From Pocillopora verrucosa (Eukaryota > Cnidaria > Anthozoa > Scleractinia > Pocilloporidae), in NCBI RefSeq assembly GCF_036669915.1, contig NC_089319.1, forward strand, positions 2,709,082-2,773,081: DNA of 64,000 nt. The letters run 5' to 3'. Every line of letters starts with the position of its first letter. The stretch's first letter is position 1. A program made the position numbers and the translations under genes. Of this stretch, positions 42,701 to 54,853 are shown in pieces. The notes under the pieces were generated by a model that saw only the letters and a list, made by a program, of their open reading frames with translations, did no database searches and was not told the origin of the DNA.

Positions 42701-45700
42701 AATTAGTTCAACTATAGTAACCTGAGGCGAACATCAAACAAAACTATTTTCACAAACAGCTAAAGGTCAAACGCCTAAACGCCAACATATGTTATGACGA
42801 GGGAATATTCTTGATAGGAAAAAATGACTTCATTTTTCACCTCTAAGCAAAGTATGCTGCTATCAGGGTGACAGAATGCGCAGTAGTTTTTATGAACTGG
42901 TTACAAGGAAAGGATGAAAACAGAGAAGATCTTACATTAAATGAGGGATTTTATGAATTTCATTCAAGTAAGAAACCGCCATTTTTAAGGAACTCAGAAA
43001 TCAATGGTACTCTAGGCGTGCCAGTCTAAAAAGAGTGCTTGCAAAAGTTCAAATTCTATCCGTAAGCAATTCGTTAAAATATAATTGTTATGGTAACCGC
43101 ACAATGCCTTGAAGTTACACTAACAAATAACCTGACTTACTTGAGAGCAACAAGTTTGGCGGCATGTTGAATATCCCGGATGGAGACATGTTGTTGATGT
43201 AATTGGTCCATAACTTTGGTGTATTCTGGATGATTGGCAGTGAGCACCAAAAGCGGGTGGTTGCATAGCTTGCGCAGGTACTGAAGAGCCTGGGAATTAT
43301 TTACATGTCAGATTGAATGAATATTCATACTGCATAAGGTTATTTGTGGTAAGCACTGAGGACAGACTAGTGTCCATGATCAAATTCTCAATTAAACGAG
43401 TAAAATAAACGTTGTATGGCAGTAAGAATGAAATCAATACTAACCTGGAAAACGTGAGGATTATCTTTGCTTGCTTTCTCGTTTTTGTTTTCTTCATCGA
43501 TGTGAGAAACTGTTTCCTCCAAACCTTTCTTGACCTGAGACTTGGCGAAGTCTTCATATAACTGAACCTGTAAAACGAAAAAAAATTTTTCTTGAGTGAG
43601 AGGAACGATCTGGAGGGCAATTTTCGGAAATTCTCCAAAAAAAATACCACTAAATACAAGGTGGAGATCCTTGAAACTTTCGCACAGCTGCTTGAATATT
43701 CATATCCTGTCGACAACTACAAGTGTTGTCGAAAACTATTATACATCGCCCCAGTGCGCACTTTGATTGTTGGCCATAGCAACAGACTGACCTGTAGCGG
43801 ACTCAGTTCACAGTAGTAATCTTGAATGATCTTAGGTGGAAGATCTTGCAGTACATCTTCTTTCAGGCGCCTCAATAGGAATGGTAAAACCTGACGATGA
43901 AGGGCCTCCATAGCCAAGGCCCCTAAGAATGGGACACATGTGTCAATACAGACCACGGTATCACCTCATTTATGATCCACAACGCCATGAAATCTTACTG
44001 AAAGGCGAACAGTCTACTCCTAGAGGACCTTCCATTTTCTACTTATTTACCAAATCGTTACCGAGGAGGGACAACTCGCTTTCTTTAGGGCGTGGTCTTT
44101 GGAATAAAAAGGGTGAAGCCGGCGGAAAATCAAGGGTAAAACCATCCAACATTTTCTATGATAGCTGAAAAGCGAGAGCGTCTTGCAGGGGCCGGTTTCA
44201 CTTTTTTTTCTGGTGGGGCACAACATCTATTGTCCTTTTTGTTCAACAAACGTTAAGCCGAATTTTAGGCTGCTGAAGTGGCTAACACATGTAACTAGCG
44301 GCTTCGTGGAACTCTTGAGTGGCGGAAAGAGGATTGGAGCTCTGACGTTCATTTAAATGTTTCTACTGCCTTATTTTTCATCACGGACCAAAAGCCACGC
44401 AGGCTTTGTGTTAGCTACTTAGTACTCAATTCACGGACACTCACCAGCTTCTTGTTCCTTAGAGGACGATTTTGCGTCTCTACTCTGTAGAATTGGTTTA
44501 CCAAATCGAGACTGAAACTGCTTTTCACTTCCGAGAAAACCAGGCATTAAGAAATCAAACAATGACCACAGCTCCAGGACATTATTCTGAAAATAAAACA
44601 TAAGCATGTCAACGTAAAGCACCGTATCAAATCTTTACAAGAATGAACGAAGTAAAGCAATACAAAAAACTACAAAATTACGCTACTATACGGAAAGATA
44701 ACTCGTAACAAAGGAGTATGGTGAGAATGAAACAAAAATGAACGACACATTAGAACGAGCAATGTCTCAATTGTCTCAATTTTTAATGTTGTGACGTAGA
44801 ATATTTCAGAAACATGAACAACGTTTTGCTGTTCGACAGAAGCTGCTGACATTTCCTAACAGTATGCGAGGCAGAGGAAAACATTTATCCACTTCTTTCT
44901 TTGTAAACGAAGAGGACTTTAGGATCTACATGTGGAACAACTGTTGGTGCATTGACTAGTCATCTTCCCATATTTAAATCGCATAGCTTCATTTGCTTAA
45001 TAAAAGCCCCTCAATTCGTACTTGGATTGGTGTTCCCGAGAGTATAAGTCGATGACTGGCTCGTAGCTGCTTAATGACTTTAGCAAGCTAGAAGGAAAGA
45101 CAAAAAAAAATCAATTGAAAAACTGGAACTCAAGCCGCCCACCACGACCAATGTCGACATCAATGACGATACATTACAAAGAGCTTGTTTACGATTCCGT
45201 CCTAACTGCTCAAAAGGGCTGATACTTGTAGGAACTTCTTACCATCCGCCTTTAATTTGAATACTGGACTACATCGCTACCGTTCCATTTCAGACGATTC
45301 GAAATCATTCTCAAGCAACAACCATCAATGAAACTTCAATGATAAAAAAGAAAACCTGTTTAAGTTCTGTCAGAGAGATAACATATAGAGAATGCCAAAT
45401 AAACGATATCTTCGTCTCGACCAGTTTTTTTTTCCTGTCAGGTCTCCTCAACGTTTGCTCTCTAGAGGAAACACCAAGACGTAACCTACCTTTGTTTTTC
45501 CATTCTTTATAATGTGGCCCTCGTCAAGGACACAGTAGTTCCAGTGCACTGATCTGTTAGGACGAAACAAACGAGACATTCTGTTGTAATAACTGCTGTG
45601 CCTTAACAATGTGTATTTTCATTTACCCTTCGGTAACTCTCCTTACCTGAAGAACTCACCATCGTTTCTTACAATATCGTAGGATTCTACGACTAAACTG

Positions 45701-48700
45701 TGATTTTTGACCTTGTTACGAAGTCTAAGAAGAGAAAAGAAGAAAAATTATTTTCAGTGGTCGAATGTTGAGTTTCTATGGCTGTAGTTTGATCGGTAAG
45801 TTCCTGTTGAACCTGTCTCTCGCTTTCAGTGGCCGAGTAAAGGGGAACAAATTCTAATAGACTTTAAATAAGAACTGGACAATAATCATGGCCGCGGGTT
45901 GCTCAGGAATCACTTTTCCTAATAGTTCAAGCACTGGTCTAGTTATTCCTCTACGTAGAGTAACGAATATAACTATTAAATTTTACCCTCAAACTACTCG
46001 CTCAGAATTTTCAACTACACTTGTATTTGTGCACACACCAAACAACTTCCTGTACTTCTTAGAAAGCAATGCACACCGTCAGCGAACACCAAACAGAGTC
46101 CCAGGACTAACCTCTGTCTCTCAGACGGCGGGCCTGTATAGTGCAATGGTTTAAGGAAATCTTTGTTAACAAACTTCTCCACCTCGTACACCCAATGTCC
46201 TGTTAGTGTTGGTGGGCAAATCACGAGAGAAGGCAAAGGTTTGCAATCACTATTACCCGTCTCCTATTCGGTGCAGAAAAAAGAGAGATTGACACGATTG
46301 AAAATTCACTCGTTTTTCCTGCGATGTAGTTACTGATTTGAATTCGATCCAACACTGGACCCATTCCTATGTGCGAATAGTTTAAATTACTACGTGCGCC
46401 TAATGGGGCTCATCACCTTAAAACGAAAAAAGACCAGAAGTTTGGCAGCAGAAAGTGGCCATCATATGGTAACGTTAAACCGTAAGAGAACGTAGAGGAC
46501 TTTATCTGAATAATCACGGCAAACATGGAACGAACATTTCAGTACGGTACTCTTTCCTCTGTTTTGTTTTGTCTCTCTTTTTTTTTTTGGAATTCCTGAT
46601 CATTTGCAAAATCAACCTAGAGCAGAACTTTTTGACTTGGTTATTGCTACATTTTGCCAGAATAAAGATAAACTCTTGTCACTCCCTAATAAGGAAACCA
46701 GAAAGAAAAGACAACTTCAATCTTTATCCAGACTGGATCCGTTGCCTGGGAGTCGAATACTGTACCTTGTATACTGTAGCTTTTTCATGGTGATCACCTG
46801 CTATGATACAAATAGACTGAAGAGTTTTACCAAGTCCCATGTCTGATCTCACTGTTAAGATACAAATCGAATCCATAAAACAGACGGAGCTATTCCGATT
46901 TATCGAATTTAACTGAACTCAACTGTGCTGTTCTTTACTCAACTCCTCCAGAACCCTGCAATCATTAAGAGGTCTTGGGACGCAATTTATAGTGACATAA
47001 AAATGAGTCAATTATGTACGCAAATAATTTGGGCCGAAGTTTTAAAAGGAAAAGTAATGAAGGATACCATCGCATAGAATACCATGCAGCTTGTAACGGT
47101 TGAGAAAGGCCAGCCAGTTGACACCATCCTAAATATGAACAAAGTAGAAGAAACTCAAACAGATGACACTAGCAATGCCCATTATTCTTCACACTGAAAA
47201 AACATCTGAGCATTCCCAACAAGATACCCGACAACACTGAGTTTTGGGAGACTTTTCTCGGCGTTAATGAAATCAAATAGTTACGTTTTCTAAATGCTGC
47301 AGTTTAAATTGCACTTTATGCCAACTGTTCCCTCACCCTGTGTGCACTGCACTGTGTGCTACCTTCGATGGGAGACAAGCTACCCTCGTCGCACACCGTT
47401 CAATACATCATTTCAAATACAGATCACTAGTTCATAACTCCAGCATGAATAAAGGCTTTCTTTCCGCTGTTTTCCTGTAGCACCTTACCTGTTGATATTT
47501 TCTCAGCTCAGCTTTGATAGGAACAGGAATAGTGTAATTCTCCACCTTTTTACCGTACAAAAGTTGCTCCAGAAATTTTCGTTCCTTCTGTTTTTGCTCC
47601 ACCATAGCTTTGGACATGCGGGGCGGATCAGGAATACCAGACTACAGAAAACAACAGTTGAAAATTAGGGAAAATGAATATAGAGTTAAGGAACTAATAA
47701 AATAGTCAAAGAGTTCCAGTTTAGGACTACATGTCTTTCTATCCTAGCTCCGTCGAAATAAAATTACGAACACTTCAGTATGAATCACATAAAAATATCA
47801 AGCTGTGAGATATATGTCCTCTTTGTTCTTTTACCTCCGTTCCCATTAGAGGTGTCATCCAACCAAGAACATTACGACAAAGATGATGTACACGGACCAT
47901 CAAATCATGGCATTAAACAATGACATTTCTGTCAAACCTCTCGCTTAGATGGACAGGGTATATTCCGACAAAATAAAAGACAAGGCAGACAATAGCAAGC
48001 TGCGTAAAATGTAGCATGATAATGCGCTCAGTCATTGTCAAAGTGAAAGACTTGAAACTACTAAAACTACAAGTTAACCTAAATACCTCAAGAGGCATAA
48101 GCCTAATAAGTGTGGCAAAACAGTATGTGGCCATGAGTCGAACATCTTCGCACTGGTCACTCATCCGTCCGAGCACAGGCACAACCAGGAGAACAACGTA
48201 AGGCACCGCACCCATTCCGAGCCGATCAATTACATCTGATGTAAAGCAACCAGTTAAGGATACCAACATATGTGTGTATAGTGAAAACACAGAGAAAATA
48301 AGCTTCACTCTAAAATGGCGAGCAGAAATGGACCAGTCACCATTTATCGTCGGGGGCGAGGGGAAGGGGGAGGATTTTAGGAGGGATCACTCGGTTTTCT
48401 GGGGGAATTGAGGGAGGATCAGTCTATAGGAGACTATGGAAAATTAACTGCCAATGAAGGGGGGGGGAGTAATAAGAATACTACAAAGCTAAGGGGGTGG
48501 GGGGGAGGGAAACAGGTAAATCTTATTGTGATACGACCAAAAATCCTCCGACCTGAAATTTTTCTTTAATTGAATCATTCATACCACATCTGTACACAGC
48601 CAATATATGCTAAATTTAGACGGAAACGTCATTTCTGCATTAGTTTTGGTGCACTACGATAACTTTCTCGAGCATAACAATTGTTGTCAGCTTTTTAAGG

Positions 48701-50015
48701 ACACAAGATATAGCTTCTATAGCTCCTTGTCGGTTCCTGATAACATCAGCAGTGCCCATCAGTGGTAAGATATCCTTTACCACTGTCTTCATGGTATCTT
48801 CAGTGGACACAGTGCACAGCACACCCAGGCACCTGGCTGCCAAGTGTCGCACTGCACTGTAAGGGTGCTGAAGGGTGCTTAAGTATGAAATCCCCTGACC
48901 CAAGTTCAATGAGCCCATGTGCAGTACTCACCTAATGAATTTCCATTTGTTATCTGCTGTTAGCAAGCTTCCAAAATGATGTGCTAATTTGACCAGAGAA
49001 AATTCTGCACCTCTTCTTTGAATACTTAAAACTTTAGCCATCTATTCCAAAAAGATGGAGATTTTCAGAATTAGCTTTATTTAAATGGTTATTTCACACA
49101 GTGGCTGTGAACACAGGACATCTCATAACACATAACCTGATTTCACAAGCTGCAATCTGTTTTAATTTTCTCAGATATTGACTCTATTTAAGGAAGGCCT
49201 CACCTTAGAATCATCCATGCTGTTATCATCAAGAGAGGCCACAGATACCCCATCCACAGCAGGTGGTTGAAGCTTGCTACGACCTGCACTGCTACTTGCT
49301 TTTTTAGAAGCTGAAGCATTTGCATTCTGTTCAAAATTAAAAAAAAAAGAAACAGTTCAAAAAACCCAGTCAGTTCTAAGGATCCATGTGGAACCTTTGA
49401 ACAGGAGTGATCAAGATGGACACAAATTGTCAAACAAGCAAAAAATTCCTCTTAATGAGAAGAAACTCAATCCACTTTGAGAACTGTGGTACTGGAATAA
49501 AAAGCCCAATTCAAGAAACCAGAAAAGCAATGCACAAACACAGGCTAAGCAGTACATGTACATTATCATTTCATAATTCTAAGATTACATGCAACAGAAC
49601 TCTTCAAACTCAAACACATAGTAAGCTCTTCCAAGAGTGACTAAGAAAAATAAGCAAATAAATGTGGAGACTTAAGTGCAGCGATTATACTATTTGTAAC
49701 CCAAAGTACCTTCTGCTGCTGAACAAGAGACAGAATTCCATTATACTGATCGCACTGTAAACTGTACCCTCATTCCATAGATGCATTTTTTCCTCCAAAA
49801 GAGACTGAGTTACAATTTGATTCTGACTGTCCTTCAGGGATTGGTGACAAAGGAGGTTCATCAGAAGCTACTGTTAAACTGATATTTACTGCTGGAGTGA
49901 CTGAAGGATCACTGCAAGCAACACTGCACAGATTTTTAATGATCTTGGCATTTGGACATGGTTCTCTTGTTATACATAGTTCCAACAGTTTGGCTAATGC
50001 TTTTGCTGATCGAGT
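39728..50015 (-). CDS. BTAF1-B: TBP-associated Snf2/Mot1 ATPase, 5'-incomplete copy
   Basis: Exons, 3' to 5': 40297-40558, 41319-41410, 41544-41673, 42066-42143, 42521-42670, 43141-43289, 43445-43567, 43792-43922, 44445-44586, 45022-45087, 45490-45548, 45647-45724, 46112-46250, 46798-46842, 47068-47128, 47489-47641, 48087-48235, about 48660-48893, 48932-49041, 49204-49326 and 49770-50015. Together they follow the order of the C-terminal half of animal BTAF1: end of the HEAT array, then the Snf2 ATPase (motif I DMGLGKT, motif II DEGH, motif VI AHRIGQ) and the C-terminal tail. BTAF1 strips TBP from promoters in the nucleus. Oddities: no exons for the N-terminal half, about 40 bp between the 48.7- and 48.9-kb exons (too short for an intron, so exons were deleted), and a stop near the end of the 49.8-kb exon. 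The ATPase half is intact; the gene as a whole probably is not complete. Confidence 0.85.
40297..40558 (-). CDS. BTAF1-B last exon
   Basis: Acceptor CTCTTAG then CTCCAGAAG; encodes [16 protein letters not shown]... to DNFIGSLK and the stop. This matches the C-terminal tail of BTAF1 ([16 protein letters not shown]). Confidence 0.9.
40948..41056. repeat. P2 palindrome copy in BTAF1-B intron
   Basis: Same element as at 12403-12510, with arms GATATGAGATGA and TCATCTCATATC, located in the same intron. Confidence 0.65.
41319..41410 (-). CDS. BTAF1-B exon with Snf2 motif VI
   Basis: Encodes [20 protein letters not shown] then [11 protein letters not shown]. The canonical AHRIGQ is intact, in contrast to copy A. 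Normal GT/AG borders. Confidence 0.9.
45490..45548 (-). CDS. BTAF1-B exon with Snf2 motif II (DEGH)
   Basis: Encodes [22 protein letters not shown] is the Walker B box of Mot1/BTAF1-type ATPases. This exon is missing from copy A. Confidence 0.9.
46798..46842 (-). CDS. BTAF1-B exon with Snf2 motif I (Walker A)
   Basis: A 45-nt exon (acceptor GATCAG, donor CAG/GTGATC). Joined to the exon at 47068-47128 (ending GILC) it gives [20 protein letters not shown], the Walker A region of BTAF1. It is too short to appear as a stand-alone open frame. Missing from copy A. Confidence 0.85.
48340..48515. repeat. G-rich intronic tract in BTAF1-B
   Basis: Counterpart of the tract at 16500-16710, with G runs up to eight bases. 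No coding content. Confidence 0.5.
49770..50015 (-). CDS. BTAF1-B most upstream exon found
   Basis: Acceptor ATTGCAG, then [20 protein letters not shown] and [16 protein letters not shown]. This matches the BTAF1 stretch with SAKALA, RPCPN and KIIKNLC. The frame meets a TGA at 49770-49772 after NASME, near a homopolymer A run. Either the donor lies earlier or the exon is broken. Confidence 0.8.
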   Translation of the reverse strand, partial: TRSAKALAKLLELCITREPCPNAKIIKNLCSVACSDPSVTPAVNISLTVASDEPPLSPIPEGQSESNCNSVSFGGKNASME

Positions 50016-52881
50016 CTGCAATTGACAGAAAAATATAGGAAAATTAAGAAATTGATATTTCAGTAACTATAACTTAAAAATATTTTGCATGTTACTAAGA
50101 TTGGTATATCTTGTGAGAAGGTCTCTGTTTCTTATCTGACAATCTGTTTGCAGTCTTGTGTTAAGCACAGCTATCTCATTATTCACAATTCATTCAGATA
50201 GAATATTGTTTAACTGTGCAGTATTTTCCTCAGGACAATTGCATCCCTGATAATGCAGAACCACAAATTATTGGAATGCAGAAAATAAGAAATAAATCAC
50301 ACACTTTGTACTACAAAGGTCATTTAGTATTGGATACTTGACATTTCTGTATGATTGCTTCCTTTCATAGCTTATTCAGAACACACACAATAATTCAGAG
50401 TCTACATGTATCTATTGATAGCTGAAGAAGGATTAAATTGAAAGCAAAATTTAATAGAGTCAACTGTTACAAGCCCAATCCCCCTTTTTGGCCAAGTTTT
50501 TCCATTAATGGTTATCCTCTAGTTGGTGTCCAAGGAACTTAATTTTAAATTCAGGATATGACAGAGGATGTTTATTTCAGGGAGACCCTTAATCAAGGTG
50601 GGCGAGGGAGAGAGGGGGAAATAACTGCAGTGTAAATTTGCAAGGTTATATAGATGAGAGTTATTTAAGTTCACCAACAATAATATATGCCCAATGATGT
50701 GACTCTGTACTTGTCCATGGATGAGGAAGGAGAGGTGGATTTTATTTGATTACGTTTGGAACCTTCGTTTCGTCAAAGAGAATACTTTGAGAATCACTCT
50801 TTCTTAACTAAACGGAATAAAGTGTCAGACTGAGATGTATCAACTTAATTTGTGTCACACTTAAAGAAATTCTACACAGCTATCCCAAAGTTCTTCTAGT
50901 TTTGGCACTCCTATGTCCATGCACACATGAGTTTGTAGTAATTTACCTTTCGGTTTACCTTAAAGAACGTAAATCTGAACCATATATGCAGATTGTAGGA
51001 GTAAAATGAGACGTTTAAGTTTCTTTTTAGTCATCTTGTCACTGTACGTTATATACATTCACCTCACGTCGTGTTCCATCATGCATAATTCGCGCAAGAA
51101 ACTAGTGGCACGCAGGAGCATGTTATGAAGTAGACTTTTATTGCCATTAAGTTGATTTATACACCAACGTCAGATGAAATTAAGCTTTGCTACATCACAC
51201 ATTACAAAAGTGGAGCAGGTACATGAACGATTCCCTGGGAAACGAATAACGATCTCATGGCGACGACAACTAACATAAACGCTTCGTATGAAAATCAAAA
51301 CAGCCAAATAGATAACTCTGGGTACGAAAGACTTATCTGGAGGTTTGTGCTGTTCCCAAACAGTCCTTAAATTTCTGTCCTGCGGGTCCTAGTCGGTGTG
51401 TAGCCCATCTAAGCTCGAGCGGTGTTTAGCGCTTGGTAACCACCCTATGTCTGAAATAGAGCTACGTGGGCTCAATATTTTTAACTGCTTCCGGGAACAG
51501 TGCGCTAAATCGGTCAACATGGACTCGATGGACTCGACAGTCATTGCCATGTTTCCATACCAAATAATGAGGGAGATGTCAGCGGCCAGTATTGCCCTGA
51601 GCACTAAAGCTAACCTGTACGTTAGGAGGGCATTGATGTCTGGGTTCATATTGAGTGATAAAATAAGTTAACTTGGAGTGTGAGGTGGGTTCTTCTTGTT
51701 ATTATATTTTCAAAACTAGTGTCAACCGAAGGAATCAGTAATTTGTTAGAAGAACTGAATGAATACTGCTTGATCGGACTTGACCCGGTAGAATTTACGC
51801 ACAGCCTCATACTACATCATGCATTCAGTTCTTGGATAGAGAAAACAATGGCAAAAACAGTACATTGCCTTTGGGAAACAGATTTGTATTTTATAGAGGG
51901 TCTTAATTTATGATAGAAGTCTGTTTAAAAAATGTCCGATTCAGCTTAAATTCATATCGCTTTTGGTTTGAGCATGTTTTGATGGAGTTAATTGTTGAAG
52001 TGCTACAAATACATTGTAGTGAATTACATGTTTTCATCCATTCAGTGAAGATCTGATTTTACAAACCCTTTCACTCCCAGATCAAATTATAATTCTCGTT
52101 ATAATGTTAGTTCAGAGAATTTAGCATTGGATCAACTAATTATCCCCAAATTCATAATTTTCTTTATTCTTGTCACTTATCTGGTTGATAATTGTATTGA
52201 TATTGTAAGGAGAAATTCCGTCTTGGTCACTCATGGGAGTTGAAGGGCTAATCCCTCAGTTTACTTGAGGATGAAGTGGCCTTTTCAAGAGAAAATGTAA
52301 AAAGTGAAAAAGAAGTTTTGGATATACACTGGTAATGAGGTAGAAGAAGTTGACATTGTCAGAGCTTGAAAGAGTTGAAGAATTTTGACCCATAACACTT
52401 CCTTTTTAAATTCATTGAATCTCTTCAAGTGAAACTATCTATGAATGAAGAGATTGAGGCAAACCATGTTCTAAACTTGCAACCAAGCCAAAGTTTAAAG
52501 TGCTCATCTAGCACTGTTTGCTGAGAAATCTTTGTTAGGAAATACATGGGAGTTAACAAAGAACAGTTACACCTGTAGTTGTCAATGCAAAAATGGGTTG
52601 TGTCCTCGTGTACCGGTACACAAAGGAACGAAACATTAACGAACTGCGTCAAGACTCCATGTATGGATGTGAAAACAATAGGAATTCCCCCGTGTACCAG
52701 TACACCAGGACAGCCCCCAAAAATGCAAGTCATGCTTATTATTTTGTGCTGATTTAACAAACTGGGAACAGTTTTTGCCTCCAAGCAGTCCATGTGATTG
52801 GATTTGTCACAATTATTTGTAAGAGAATCATGTCATACCTACAGCAGTTTTATAAAAATCATGGACAAACAAAGTGTGCAG
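50016..52881. other. Spacer between BTAF1-B and NPLOC4-B remnants
   Basis: No BTAF1 N-terminal exons and no NPLOC4 exons recognised. Overlapping open frames on both strands at 51389-51671 look repeat-like but I cannot assign them. Perfect palindrome GTGTACCGGTACAC at about 52607-52620, with a near copy GTGTACCAGTACAC at about 52691. Confidence 0.45.
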
Positions 52882-52998
52882 GATTTTCACGCTTTAGGGA
52901 GATACTTAAACCAGTTCCCTCCTGGTGAATTCCTACCTACTATGTCTAATTTTCACCTCCTAGTTTTTCTGGCAACTTCTGACATGCTTCCTTTAGAG
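52882..52998 (+). CDS. NPLOC4 CTD exon (unit B), open
   Basis: A 117-nt exon (39 codons, phase 0 at both ends) after GTGTGCAG and before GTAATG. Encodes DFHALGRYLNQFPPGEFL then PTMSNFHLLVFLATSDMLPL. This aligns with the DFHSLATYL...DFHLLLFL...MPL region of animal NPL4. NPL4 works with UFD1 and p97 to unfold ubiquitinated proteins. Upstream exons were not found in this unit, so it is a gene fragment. Confidence 0.75.
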
Positions 52999-53861
52999 GT
53001 AATGTTCATGTGTTGACTTCGAGCCTGTGATGAGATCACAGCTGATAAATTGCAAAGCGACATTTTGCAACCAAAATCTGGTTTCGGCACCAAATTGATG
53101 AACAGCAAAGAAAGGCTTTTAATTGTCTTAAAAAAAAACCCAGGGCTGGGTTGTTAGTGTGAAATCAGAAATTGGATATCAGATCTGAAAGCTTTTAAAA
53201 AAAATTTGGTTGAATTTCTTTTTTTCTAGAATATTATTATTTGATGCTGTACAAAGAACACAGAAAATTATTCCAAAAGGCTTTTGAACTAAGGAATAAA
53301 GAAATCCAGATTGCAATTTAACCTAGGGTTAGTGCTAATTGGCCTTCGAACAACTGGGCTTAGAACCATAGCAACTGTAAAAGGCAAGTGGAACATACAG
53401 AGGCAACGTGATAAGCCAGTATGAACTGGCATGATGAACAAAGTGACAAGCTCTAAGCGCAAGGAGGATGTGGCTGTAAATTTGATCAGAGGATTTTGAC
53501 CACTCACAGTGTAGCTGAACCCTTTACACCCTAAAATAAATATGCATATTCTCCATACTGTTCTGTACACATTTCCTAAGATGCCGACATGGAGAATTTG
53601 TCCAACAATCAGGAGCTTCTTAAGTCGGTGATCAGCTCCTTCATTCTCCTGACCTTAATGTTTGATTCAGGCATGATATGGTAAGGAGAAATTAGATGCC
53701 AGTCACTCTCAGGGGTTCAAGGGTAAAAGAGCCTGAATCAATCTGTAGCTTGTACAACAAAGGGAAAAATCGGCCAGTCTGGATTCTATTACTTCTTCTT
53801 GCACTTAATGCACGTTGAGGTTTTCATGTCTCACTTTTGTTGATTATTTGTGTTGTGGCAG
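52999..53861. other. NPLOC4-B intron
   Basis: Homologous to 19069-19746 of unit A. No exon or RNA gene seen. Confidence 0.5.
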
Positions 53862-53972
53862 GATCACTTAGGAGATCTGTGTATGGCGATCAGAAACAAA
53901 GATGCTGAATTGGCTTGGCGCTGGAGTAAAAGTGAACAGTGGTGCACTGTGATACAGCTTATGCAAGCTTGA
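53862..53972 (+). CDS. NPLOC4 CTD exon (unit B), second
   Basis: Acceptor TTGTGGCAG, then DHLGDLCMAIRNKDAELAWR and WSKSEQWCTVIQLMQ. This aligns with the RTRNEELAQTWKRSEQW region of NPL4. The expected donor after CAA is not present (A has GTAGCA, B has GCTTGA), so the frame runs into TGA at 53970-53972. The zinc-finger exon is deleted downstream (junction near 54316). A fragment of a gene. Confidence 0.7.
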   Translation, partial: DHLGDLCMAIRNKDAELAWRWSKSEQWCTVIQLMQA

Positions 53973-53999
53973 AGGGGTAAAATGGTTCCCTCAATATCT

Positions 54000-54060
54000 T
54001 TTTTCTTTCCTGTTATTTTCTGTCCCTCTCTTTTTTTTTTTTCTTTTTTTTTTTTTTGTA
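54000..54060. repeat. T-rich low-complexity tract
   Basis: Two long T runs separated by a C, shared in weaker form with 19888-19945 of unit A. Confidence 0.6.
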
Positions 54061-54665
54061 GTAATGTTTTGTTTATTAAATTCACTTAACCTCTGGAGAG
54101 GATCCATAGGCTGGTGTTGATTGGTTAAGGATTTTTTTTTTACTAGTTTAACAACGCAGTACAGTCCTTTTTTTTTTTAAGGAAAAATAAAATTCCGTAT
54201 CGATATTTTCTTTTCCTTTTACAAATTAAGATATCTTATCAGGAATCTATGCTTAGGATTAAAATATTCTCTACCCTGCCCTCTCACCAGAGCCACGAGG
54301 ATCAGGGGACGGCTTTTTGAGAAGTTCCGCTAAGAACTTTTATATTTTATCACAAATTGCAAATGACGCCGTTGAAAATGCATCCCTACTTCTCTTCACC
54401 ATATTTAAGTGAAAAGTAATTTCTGATACCAGGAGGCAAAACAGCACATGCTGAAACTGATGGAGATATTTCAGATGTTGATCTACTGGTGTGGTGCTTT
54501 CTACAGTGAATGATAAAGGGTGTGACTGAGATGTTTTGTGGATGCAAATAAAGCAGTCGTCGTTTCTGTGATTTGCTAATGTGTGTATTTATTGGATTAT
54601 GCGCATGATCACAAGCTGTACTTACAATCTAGAACATAAAAAAAGCGACAAAACTTTTGAGTCTG

Positions 54666-54698
54666 TAAAACATGTTTCGACAGAAACTTCTGTCATCT
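54666..54698 (-). ncRNA. Hammerhead-ribozyme-like core, minus strand
   Basis: Order on the minus strand: TAA, CTGAAGA, stem GACAGAA/TTCTGTC (7 bp), GAAA, palindromic CATG, TT, TTA. This fits CUGANGA - stem II - GAAA - tiny stem III - UH with a 3-bp stem I, as in the minimal dimeric hammerheads of Penelope-like elements and retrozymes. Activity is unknown. Confidence 0.5.
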
Positions 54699-54757
54699 TC
54701 AGTTAATTACTGTACAAAGCGTTGGAAGTTGAATGATGTAGTAAGTAGAACAAAGCT

Positions 54758-54793
54758 ACTGAAGGTGACAAGTTTCTGTCGAAACATGTTTTA
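54758..54793 (+). ncRNA. Hammerhead-like core, plus strand, weaker
   Basis: The same motif in the opposite arm: CTGAAGG (last core A changed to G), stem GACA/TGTC, GAAA, CATG, TTTTA. The core change makes it a poorer candidate than its partner. Confidence 0.35.
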
Positions 54794-54853
54794 CAGACTC
54801 AAAAGTTTTGTCGCTTTCTTTAAATTCTTGACTTTCCTGCTAATATCAAAATC

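Larger units (their letters stand above)
54640..54853. mobile_element. 214-bp B-specific insertion with inverted arms (Penelope/retrozyme-like)
   Basis: The arms AAAGCGACAAAACTTTTGAG... (54647-54703) and ...CTCAAAAGTTTTGTCGCTTT (54757-54819) are inverted copies. The insertion is flanked by ATCTAGAACAT on the left and ATCTAGAACGT on the right, and unit A has a single copy of this site (about 20815-20826), so the borders and a target duplication of about 11 bp are visible. Each arm holds a hammerhead-like core. Confidence 0.7.

Noticed and set aside
47830..47890. Possible extra BTAF1 exon reading [12 protein letters not shown] before a GTAAAAG donor
   Set aside because: In animal BTAF1 the LMPLE exon joins directly to the GIPDPP exon; there is no place for this peptide and no clear acceptor.
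51389..51671. Overlapping open frames on both strands in the BTAF1/NPLOC4 spacer
   Set aside because: No domain recognised. They may be part of an old repeat, but I could not support any identity.
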